Positions 1 to 5,149 of a stretch of 5,149 nt of DNA are shown piece after piece (position 1 is the stretch's first letter; each line of letters opens with the position of its first letter). The stretch lies in the NCBI GenBank assembly GCA_011682565.1, contig JAACEJ010000315.1, forward strand, positions 1-5,149. The letters run 5' to 3'. The notes under the pieces are model-generated. The model was not told the origin of the DNA. It did no database searches and saw only the letters and a program-made list of their open reading frames with translations. Source of the stretch: Actinomycetota bacterium. GTDB taxonomy: Bacteria > Zhuqueibacterota > Zhuqueibacteria > Residuimicrobiales > Krinioviventaceae. Position numbers and translations under genes: made by a program.

Positions 1-2406
1 TCCTATTTTCGCATGTTGGATAAAAACTCTGATCGACTCAGAATCGAGGAACTCGGCCAAACCACGGAGGGCCGCCCGCTGATTTTGGCAATCATTTCTT
101 CACCGCAAAATCTTTTGCACTCTCAAGAGATCATTGAAAACAGGCGAAAATTAGCCGACCCGCGTACAATCGACGAGGAGCAGGCAGAGGAACTCATTTA
201 TAGCGGCAAAATCCTTGTGTCAATCAACTGCTCCATTCACCCCAAAGAAATCGGCCCGGGGCAAATGTCGATGCAACTGGCGTACCGTCTTGCAACCGAT
301 AACACAGAAGAAGTCAAAGCGATACTCGACAATGTTGTCGTTCTTCTCATTCCTGTGCACAATCCCGATGGTCTGGACAAAGTGGCAGCATGGTATGATG
401 AATACAGAGGTACAGAATATGAAGCAGGCCCTCTGCCGTTTTTAGGCCAGAAATACTGTGGCCACGATATCAATCGTGACTGGATTGCGCTTACGCAGAA
501 TGAAACCCGGCTCACTGTGGAAAAAGTGTATAATGTCTGGCGCCCGCACATTGTTTTCGATTTGCATCAGATGGGTAGCCGGGGCGCACGACTGTTCCTT
601 CCTCCTTATGTCGATCCTTATGACGATATGATCGATCCCATTCTACAGGCACAAATTGCCGAATTGGGCGCCGCGGTTACAGCCGATCTCACAGCCGCAG
701 GGAAACGCGGTGTGGCCAACAATATAAAGTATGATGCCTATTCACCGGCACGTGCGTATATCAACTATCACGGCGGCATTCGTTTTCTGGGAGAAATTGC
801 CTCTTGTCGTCTTGCCTCGCCGGTCACAACCAGCCCAGATCAATTTCAGGTGACACCTTCTTTTGATCCTGCAAAACGATCCTGGCGGCAGCCGTTACCC
901 TGGCACGGAGGTAAGTGGCACCTGGAAAATATTGTCGATTATGCATTCCAGACATCTCTTTCGATTCTAAAATATGCTGCACATAATCGCCGCAACTGGC
1001 TGAGACAATCGTACCGCTCGGCACGAAATGCTGTCTCGCCCGGCGAGGACAAGCCCACATTTTTAGTTCCACCAGGACAGCACGATCCTTTTGCTCTACG
1101 AAATTTGCTTAGAATCCTCGATGAAGGCATGGTTGAAATTTACAAAGCAAAAAATAGTTTCATTGTTGATGGCACAAATTATTCTGCCGGCACAATTGTT
1201 CTCCCTTCGGCACAACCTGCGGGTGCCTGGCTTCGAACTTTGTTTACAATTCAACCATACCCATTTGTTACCAAAAACGGAAAATCCGTTCCGATACATC
1301 CTTACGATGTAACGGCGCATAATCTTCCCCGCCTGTTCGGTGTTGTAACGGAAAAAACATACTCCGCCATTAATGCAAAACTGGAAAACGTAGATCAGAT
1401 CACATCCCCTTGTGGCCGGATCAATGGAACATCCCACGGCAAGGGATATTTCCTGAAATATAACAGCAATCAGGCAGTTAAAGTATTACAATGGCTTTAT
1501 GACAAATCGAACAATCTCTTTTGGTTGGCCGATACTGTACGAGTCGATGGAAAAGTTTTTCAACCCGGCACAATTTGGATCAAAAGTTTGGCAGCCGATT
1601 TAACGCAAAAAATTACAAATGACTTTTCGTCGAATCTTTGGTATGTAGGCAACCTGGAAAATGTAGAAAAATATCACCTGCGCAAACCACGCGTTGCGTT
1701 GTATCAAAGCAACGTTGCTTCGATGGATGAAGGATGGACACGATATATTTTTGAAACTTTCGGTGTGGACTATGTCACGGTCAAAAATGCAGACATTAAA
1801 AAAGAGGCTTTGCACAAAAAATTCGACGCCATACTGCTGCCCGATCAATCAAAAAAAATCATTATCAATGGATGGGATTCCAACGTCATCCCGCCACAGT
1901 TCTCCGGCGGCATTGGCTTGACCGGTGTGGAAAATTTAAAACAATTTGTTAACGATGGCGGAACATTAATTGCTCTGAACCGTGCGACATCTTTACCAAT
2001 CGACTGTTTTCATCTTCATGTAATAAATGCGACCACTGGTTTCAGTGCCTCTGAATATAACGTGCCGGGTTCTCTGCTTAAAATTATTATCAATAACACA
2101 CAACCTTTGGGTTACGGTTTACCGAAAAAAATAGCTGTTTTTAACGATCAGAGTCCTGCCTTTTTGTGTTCAAAAAAAGAAACTATTGGCTTTTATCCCG
2201 GCGAAAAACTACTTTTAAATGGCTGGCTGAACGGAGAAAAATATTTAATTCAAAAAAGTGCGATTGCGGAAATTTCTATGGGGAAAGGTGTTGTTATCCT
2301 TTTCGGATGTCGTCCGCAATTCCGGGCACTTTCGCAGGGAACGTACAAATTGATCTTTAATGCGCTCATAAAAAGCAGCGCAAAAAAGGTTGATTTCAAA
2401 AAGTGA
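1..2406 (+). CDS. M14-family zinc carboxypeptidase with C-terminal glutamine amidotransferase-like domain (5'-truncated by window)
   Basis: Zinc metallocarboxypeptidase, expected to remove C-terminal residues from peptides; the substrate is unknown. The frame is open from base 1 (S-Y-F-R before the first ATG at 13), and the residues after that ATG already lie inside the conserved M14 N-terminal region. The true start is therefore upstream and the ATG at 13 is internal. Counting from that Met: zinc ligands H76 and E79 in IHPKEIG, NPDG at 117-120, HDINRD at 151-156 (N154/R155 match the substrate-carboxylate pair of carboxypeptidase A), third zinc ligand H185 in DLHQMG, and probable catalytic E261 in FLGEIAS. 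The catalytic set is thus complete. A beta-rich linker spans about 330-555. From about 558 (PRVALYQ...) to 785 there is a class I glutamine-amidotransferase-like fold. At the expected nucleophile turn (GGTLIALN) I see Asn and no Cys, so this domain is probably non-catalytic. The tail is Lys-rich. The family is usually exported, but the signal peptide is outside the window. Family assignment is firm; substrate is not. Confidence 0.93.
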   Translation, partial: SYFRMLDKNSDRLRIEELGQTTEGRPLILAIISSPQNLLHSQEIIENRRKLADPRTIDEEQAEELIYSGKILVSINCSIHPKEIGPGQMSMQLAYRLATDNTEEVKAILDNVVVLLIPVHNPDGLDKVAAWYDEYRGTEYEAGPLPFLGQKYCGHDINRDWIALTQNETRLTVEKVYNVWRPHIVFDLHQMGSRGARLFLPPYVDPYDDMIDPILQAQIAELGAAVTADLTAAGKRGVANNIKYDAYSPARAYINYHGGIRFLGEIASCRLASPVTTSPDQFQVTPSFDPAKRSWRQPLPWHGGKWHLENIVDYAFQTSLSILKYAAHNRRNWLRQSYRSARNAVSPGEDKPTFLVPPGQHDPFALRNLLRILDEGMVEIYKAKNSFIVDGTNYSAGTIVLPSAQPAGAWLRTLFTIQPYPFVTKNGKSVPIHPYDVTAHNLPRLFGVVTEKTYSAINAKLENVDQITSPCGRINGTSHGKGYFLKYNSNQAVKVLQWLYDKSNNLFWLADTVRVDGKVFQPGTIWIKSLAADLTQKITNDFSSNLWYVGNLENVEKYHLRKPRVALYQSNVASMDEGWTRYIFETFGVDYVTVKNADIKKEALHKKFDAILLPDQSKKIIINGWDSNVIPPQFSGGIGLTGVENLKQFVNDGGTLIALNRATSLPIDCFHLHVINATTGFSASEYNVPGSLLKIIINNTQPLGYGLPKKIAVFNDQSPAFLCSKKETIGFYPGEKLLLNGWLNGEKYLIQKSAIAEISMGKGVVILFGCRPQFRALSQGTYKLIFNALIKSSAKKVDFKK

Positions 2407-2411
2407 GGTGA
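2405..2411 (+). promoter_or_regulatory. Shine-Dalgarno site overlapping the peptidase stop codon
   Basis: GAGGTGA matches the 16S rRNA anti-Shine-Dalgarno complement (GGAGGUGAUC) over seven bases and begins inside the TGA stop of the upstream peptidase (2404-2406). Two in-frame ATGs follow, at 2412 and 2415. From GAGG (2405-2408) the gap is 3 bases to the first and 6 to the second, which favours 2415. The overlap with the stop codon suggests translational coupling. Confidence 0.7.
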
Positions 2412-2414
2412 ATG

Positions 2415-3146
2415 ATGACCGGAAAACCCAGTCCGTTTGTGCAAGCAAATGGGCCCTGGATTATAAGAAAGGCCCTGTCAGATTATTTGCGCGCTAAAAA
2501 TATGTTCGACAATATGGATCGTGAAATATCGACCGGCAGAGATGTCTCTTTCGATTATTTAAAAAAACTTTCGGATATACTTTATACAATAAAAGAAGAC
2601 TTGTATCTTATTTTCAAACGCGTTATTGATCCCCCGGAACGTAAATTTGAAAAAGCCGCCAAAATAACACCAAACGATAATGAAATTGAATTTATTAATA
2701 ATGCGGGACTTTTATTTCACAAAGCAACAGTTGCCCGTGAATTGAAATATGTCATGGAGTATTACGCCACGGACAGCAAGGATTACAAACATACAAAAGA
2801 TTCCCTGGACACATACTGGATAAGAATCAGAGAACTATTTGATGATGGTATTGAAATGATAAAACATCTCCTGGTGGAATATAGCAAGAATATTATTGTT
2901 CTGGATTTCCTTTTGGAAAAGGAACGGTATGTAACCGAGGCCCTTGGCGAAAGTCTCGATACGCTATTGCAACGAATTGAAGGCAAAGAACAATTCGACG
3001 ATGCGTATGTACGGGTTGGAAAATATTGTCTCGAAAGCGGCTGGCGCGACCGGGCGAAAAAATATCTTGGAGAAGCACTGAAAATCAATCCGAAAAATGT
3101 GGAAGCCGGTAAATTATTGGCGCAGCCCGGATATTTCAGATTATGA
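2415..3146 (+). CDS. Hypothetical helical protein with C-terminal TPR repeat
   Basis: No known family recognised beyond the repeat. The product is 243 residues from ATG 2415 (244 if the adjacent ATG at 2412 is used; ribosome-site spacing prefers 2415). It is rich in charged, amphipathic helices, with no signal peptide and no membrane segment, so it is probably cytoplasmic. Residues 195-228 fit one 34-residue tetratricopeptide repeat: Y198, G202, A214, L218, A221 and P226 fall at TPR positions 4, 8, 20, 24, 27 and 32, ending in LKINPKN. The first about 190 residues show no catalytic motif I can name; they may include degenerate helical repeats or a helical bundle. A TPR suggests protein-protein binding, but the partner is unknown. 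It lies 8 bases after the M14 peptidase stop and shares its probable transcript, so the two may be functionally linked; that is inference from position only. It could instead be an unrelated passenger in the operon. That it is a real gene is well supported by ribosome site, length and operon position. Confidence 0.85.
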   Translation: MTGKPSPFVQANGPWIIRKALSDYLRAKNMFDNMDREISTGRDVSFDYLKKLSDILYTIKEDLYLIFKRVIDPPERKFEKAAKITPNDNEIEFINNAGLLFHKATVARELKYVMEYYATDSKDYKHTKDSLDTYWIRIRELFDDGIEMIKHLLVEYSKNIIVLDFLLEKERYVTEALGESLDTLLQRIEGKEQFDDAYVRVGKYCLESGWRDRAKKYLGEALKINPKNVEAGKLLAQPGYFRL

Positions 3147-3232
3147 GGCGAAACAAGTTACAGACAATAAATTCTCATTGATTTATATCGGAAAATAGCG
3201 TAATTTTTAATGAATGTATTAAACAAAAGAAA

Positions 3233-3241
3233 TGTTATAGT
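3233..3241 (+). promoter_or_regulatory. Candidate extended -10 promoter for the STAS gene
   Basis: TGTTATAGT contains the TG dinucleotide one base upstream of TATAGT (5 of 6 to TATAAT), the extended -10 form used by sigma70-type factors when the -35 is poor. The -35 position (about 3213-3218, AATGTA) is indeed a poor match. Transcription would start near 3248 and leave a leader of about 30 bases. An alternative is TTG at 3178-3180 with TAATTTTT at 3201-3208, which resembles the Bacteroidota pattern TTTG-N19 to 21-TAnnTTTG imperfectly. AT-rich DNA gives such matches by chance, so confidence is modest. Confidence 0.38.
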
Positions 3242-3267
3242 AATGATTTAAATAATAGAACAGGCAA

Positions 3268-3275
3268 AAGGAGGA
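3268..3275 (+). promoter_or_regulatory. Strong Shine-Dalgarno site of the STAS gene
   Basis: AAGGAGGA is a near-ideal ribosome binding site, with its GGAGG core at 3270-3274 and five bases between that core and the ATG at 3280. It fixes the start codon and is the strongest such site of the genes seen here, which suggests high translation of the STAS protein. Confidence 0.8.
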
Positions 3276-3279
3276 AAGC

Positions 3280-3621
3280 ATGCAAATCAAAGAACAAATG
3301 CAAGGCGATGTAGCAATCATCGAGTTAAAAGGAAAATTAATGGGTGGATCGGAAACAATGGAAATTCATGAGAAGGTTAAAGAACTTATTTCCAAAGACG
3401 TTAAAAAAGTTGTCATCGATCTCGGCAAAGTATCATGGATGAACAGTACCGGCCTGGGTGCGCTCATGGGTTCCATGACTTCTTTAAGACATGTAAACGG
3501 AGATTTGAAACTTGCAAGGGTAACAGAAAAAGTTAAAAGCTTGTTCATGATCACAAAGCTTATCACTATTTTTGATACCTTTGACAATATTGACGAAGCA
3601 GTAGAGGCTTTTAGCAAATAA
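3280..3621 (+). CDS. STAS-domain protein, anti-sigma factor antagonist (SpoIIAA/RsbV type)
   Basis: A single STAS domain of 113 residues, the usual length for anti-sigma factor antagonists. In that family the unphosphorylated protein binds an anti-sigma serine kinase and frees the sigma factor or other partner; the kinase inactivates it by phosphorylating a Ser, and a PP2C phosphatase restores it. Seen here: the N-terminal strands GDVAIIELKGKL (9-20), a strand and loop VVIDLGKVSWM (44-54), then N55-S56-T57-G58-L59-G60, the phosphorylation loop and helix start, with S56 as the predicted phospho-acceptor. The C-terminal part (L89 onward, LFMITKLITIF) fits the last strand and helix. The usual Asp before the Ser (as in DSSG or DSTG) is Asn here. 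No kinase, phosphatase or sigma gene is in view, so the target is unknown; the partner need not be a sigma factor. Probably has its own promoter in the 133-base gap upstream; the next gene follows after 44 bases and may be read from the same transcript. Confidence 0.93.
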   Translation: MQIKEQMQGDVAIIELKGKLMGGSETMEIHEKVKELISKDVKKVVIDLGKVSWMNSTGLGALMGSMTSLRHVNGDLKLARVTEKVKSLFMITKLITIFDTFDNIDEAVEAFSK

Positions 3622-3638
3622 TCGCTTATTGCGATATT
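3617..3638 (+). other. Small stem-loop across the STAS stop codon
   Basis: ATCGC (3621-3625) and GCGAT (3631-3635) form a perfect 5-base-pair stem around the 5-base loop TTATT. With A3620 bulged, AAT (3617-3619) pairs with ATT (3636-3638) to give an 8-pair stem that takes in the TAA stop codon. No T-run follows, so it is not a typical intrinsic terminator. It could protect the 3' end of the STAS mRNA or attenuate reading into the next gene, or be chance. Confidence 0.3.
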
Positions 3639-3665
3639 GCAAGTTGTATTCTGAAAGGATATCTT

Positions 3666-5149
3666 ATGAAGAAGTTGAAGACAATTTTTTCAAAAACAGC
3701 GCTGATGGCGGGCATATTGTCCATACTGGTAATTAAACTGATGGCCGGGCCGCCCCCTCCGACAGCAAAGCCCAAAAGAACTTTTTCTCCTGTTGAAATT
3801 CCTGCAAGTTCGTTTTCCGACTTTGATACTTTTGATGGCGCAGCATTAAAAAATGTGGTTCTTTTTTCTTATGATGCCGACAGCAGCAAATGGCACTTTA
3901 TCCCCTCACAAATTGATGATCGGGATTCGACAGGTGATTATTTCGCCGATCGCGACAGTGTCTTTGAAACGACGGATGAACTGGTTTTCATGGCAATTGC
4001 GGCAGGAGATTCGGCGCCGCTTAGCGCATGGATCGATGAGCCAACATCGAAAAATTATCCCCGATACCAAATCACCTTAACGGATGATGTGTCCGAAAAA
4101 ACAAGCTACGTGTATGTTTTCCGTACCGACGATCCGATGTTTTTCGATGACACAACAGATTACGTCCAATATTTCGGCAGCAGTGATCCACGGCCGGATA
4201 GAGTGCTGACCGACAATTACGAGCTCAGCCATGACAACGAAGGCTTGTGGACAAATTTAAATATCCGTCCGGCAGCCGGAGGTACCGGCGAGGACATTCT
4301 GGATCGAATGAAACTTCGACTCAAAGGAAAAGCGAAAATCGAAGAGTTGGGCGGAATCGAAATTACGCTGGATGTCAACGAAAGCCACATAATTAAAGAC
4401 AAACCGCCGGATATTGTCGATGGCAAGATTCGCGTTATCCGGAGATGGAACATCAAGATTTCCTATCCGGTACCGGAGTTGGGCGGGCAAAAAATAGAAA
4501 CAGACCCGTCATCTTTCACTTTCAAGTATTACGCCTATTCTTCCGATTTTGGCAGCGACACTTTTTCCATGCCGGATTACGTCACGCTGGATCTGGTGAG
4601 AATGTCTTTCGACCTCGACCCCACAGCTTATGGCATGCTTATGTTCGCGCCCAATATTTTGACCGAGTATCAATTCGGCGTGTTCATTGATAATCAAGAT
4701 GACTTGGGAATCCCGCGCAATCTGGACATCCCCGGATGGAACTGGTGGATGCAAACCGGCAAACCCGGCACAATTCTTACCCAATCCTATTTACCGAAAA
4801 TCGGTTCGAATCAATATCTGTATTACAAAGACAGCCCGAATGGAACGAACGACGGTACCGCGGATACCGGCTATGACGGATCATGGGGTGATACGGGAGT
4901 CAAATTTATAGGCCCGGGTATCACAGGTGCCATTCCCCTTTCTGCGCAATTATTTTTCTTTGGTCCTGATATTTCCGCGGACAGCGCCGAAGTTGTGCGC
5001 TCGTTTATGGAAACGCCGTTAAAGACGCAGGTTGAACAAAACGATGTAACTCCACCGGCAGTAATAACCGATCTTACAGCTTATAACGTAACCGATTCTA
5101 CCGTTACCCTGGATTGGACTGCGCCCGGTGATGACGGCATGACCGGCGG
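3666..5149 (+). CDS. Secreted beta-rich protein with fibronectin type III domain (3'-truncated by window)
   Basis: The frame is open from ATG 3666 to the window end (494 complete codons plus two bases), so the C-terminus is missing. AAAGGA at 3654-3659, six bases before the ATG, supports the start. Residues 1-27 are a Sec-type signal: KKLK, then a hydrophobic core from about 11 to 26, with likely cleavage near LMA-G28. There is no lipobox Cys. A Pro-rich stretch (G28-PPPP) follows. Residues about 45-455 are unrecognised, rich in Asp and aromatic residues and probably beta-stranded. They include an acidic segment at 82-106 (QIDDRDSTGDYF, then DRDSVFETTDEL) that resembles a Ca-binding loop, and a Gly/Asp/Asn-rich turn region near 389-410. 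From about D460 (TPPAVITDL, TLDWTAPGDDG) an Fn3 domain begins and is cut by the edge. No Cys occurs in the visible part. The likely role is as a cell-surface or secreted structural, adhesive or binding protein; no catalytic motif is seen. The full protein may carry more Fn3 repeats and a C-terminal sorting domain outside the window. Confidence 0.88.
   Translation, partial: MKKLKTIFSKTALMAGILSILVIKLMAGPPPPTAKPKRTFSPVEIPASSFSDFDTFDGAALKNVVLFSYDADSSKWHFIPSQIDDRDSTGDYFADRDSVFETTDELVFMAIAAGDSAPLSAWIDEPTSKNYPRYQITLTDDVSEKTSYVYVFRTDDPMFFDDTTDYVQYFGSSDPRPDRVLTDNYELSHDNEGLWTNLNIRPAAGGTGEDILDRMKLRLKGKAKIEELGGIEITLDVNESHIIKDKPPDIVDGKIRVIRRWNIKISYPVPELGGQKIETDPSSFTFKYYAYSSDFGSDTFSMPDYVTLDLVRMSFDLDPTAYGMLMFAPNILTEYQFGVFIDNQDDLGIPRNLDIPGWNWWMQTGKPGTILTQSYLPKIGSNQYLYYKDSPNGTNDGTADTGYDGSWGDTGVKFIGPGITGAIPLSAQLFFFGPDISADSAEVVRSFMETPLKTQVEQNDVTPPAVITDLTAYNVTDSTVTLDWTAPGDDGMTG

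Larger units (their letters stand above)
3147..3279 (+). other. AT-rich intergenic region between TPR and STAS genes
   Basis: A 133-base gap, clearly richer in A+T than the flanking genes. I see no strong GC stem followed by a T-run, so no convincing intrinsic terminator for the upstream operon. An AT-only inverted repeat (ATAAAT 3167-3172 / ATTTAT 3181-3186) is too weak to call. The region holds the candidate promoter and the ribosome site of the STAS gene, and no credible small ORF. Confidence 0.6.

Noticed and set aside
13..15. ATG at 13 as the true start of the peptidase
   Set aside because: The frame is open to base 1 with residues that fit the family upstream of it, no Shine-Dalgarno site precedes it in the 12 bases available, and no signal peptide follows it.
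237..551. Minus-strand open frame of 104 codons inside the peptidase gene
   Set aside because: It lies opposite the conserved zinc-binding part of the M14 peptidase; its translation is low in complexity and has no family features. It is a shadow of the real gene.
1096..1437. Minus-strand open frame of 113 codons
   Set aside because: Overlaps the peptidase's linker region completely, with no ribosome site of note and a Cys- and Arg-scattered translation that looks random.
1851..1858. Run of eight A (and a run of seven at 2172-2178) as possible slippage or programmed frameshift sites
   Set aside because: The main frame continues through both runs with conserved peptidase-family sequence after each, and no stimulatory structure or meaningful alternate-frame product was seen.
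3167..3186. AT-only inverted repeat ATAAAT / ATTTAT as a terminator of the TPR gene
   Set aside because: The stem has no G-C pairs and no T-run directly after it, so it would not be stable; this is expected by chance in AT-rich DNA.
4217..4784. Several open frames on both strands within the secreted Fn3 gene
   Set aside because: The frame starting at 3666 is continuous through this region, has a signal peptide and ends in a recognisable Fn3 domain; the others are by-products of its codon composition.
1..5149. CRISPR arrays, tRNA or rRNA genes, insertion sequences, phage or defence genes
   Set aside because: No repeated spacer-like units, cloverleaf structures, terminal inverted repeats, transposase or known defence motifs were found by reading both strands.

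Overview
The window carries four genes, all on the + strand: the 3' part of a large M14-family metallocarboxypeptidase, a small helical protein of unknown function with a C-terminal TPR, a stand-alone STAS-domain protein of the anti-sigma-factor-antagonist type, and the 5' part of a secreted, cysteine-free, acidic beta-rich protein that runs into a fibronectin type III (Fn3) domain at the right edge. No RNA gene, mobile element, CRISPR array or long repeat was seen. All genes use ATG starts and GA-rich Shine-Dalgarno sites, as expected of a bacterium. The M14 plus glutamine-amidotransferase-like architecture, and a secreted protein with an Fn3 domain of the 'PPA.ITDL...WTAPGDDG' type, recall the Calditrichota/KSB1/FCB-type environmental lineages. 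That placement is an impression from protein style, not a proof.

Layout. Bases 1-2406: M14 peptidase, open at the left edge, with its N-terminus and signal peptide outside the window. Bases 2415-3146: TPR protein, whose ribosome binding site overlaps the peptidase stop codon, so the two are probably co-transcribed and translationally coupled. Bases 3147-3279: an AT-rich gap of 133 bases with an extended -10 promoter candidate and a strong Shine-Dalgarno site. Bases 3280-3621: STAS protein. Bases 3622-3665: a short gap entered by a small hairpin that starts at the STAS stop codon. Bases 3666 to the end: secreted Fn3 protein, open at the right edge.

How they work together. The peptidase is probably exported (family knowledge; its export signal is not in view) and trims peptides or a modified amino-acid substrate outside the cytoplasm. 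The downstream TPR protein looks cytoplasmic and has no evident enzymatic motif. The STAS protein keeps the phosphorylatable Ser of the SpoIIAA/RsbV family and should belong to a partner-switching circuit, but no kinase, phosphatase or sigma factor is visible here. The last gene encodes a surface or secreted protein. Nothing in the sequence links the four into one pathway. The window reads mainly as ordinary chromosomal content, with two poorly characterised proteins (the TPR protein and the secreted Fn3 protein) as the parts most worth pursuing.
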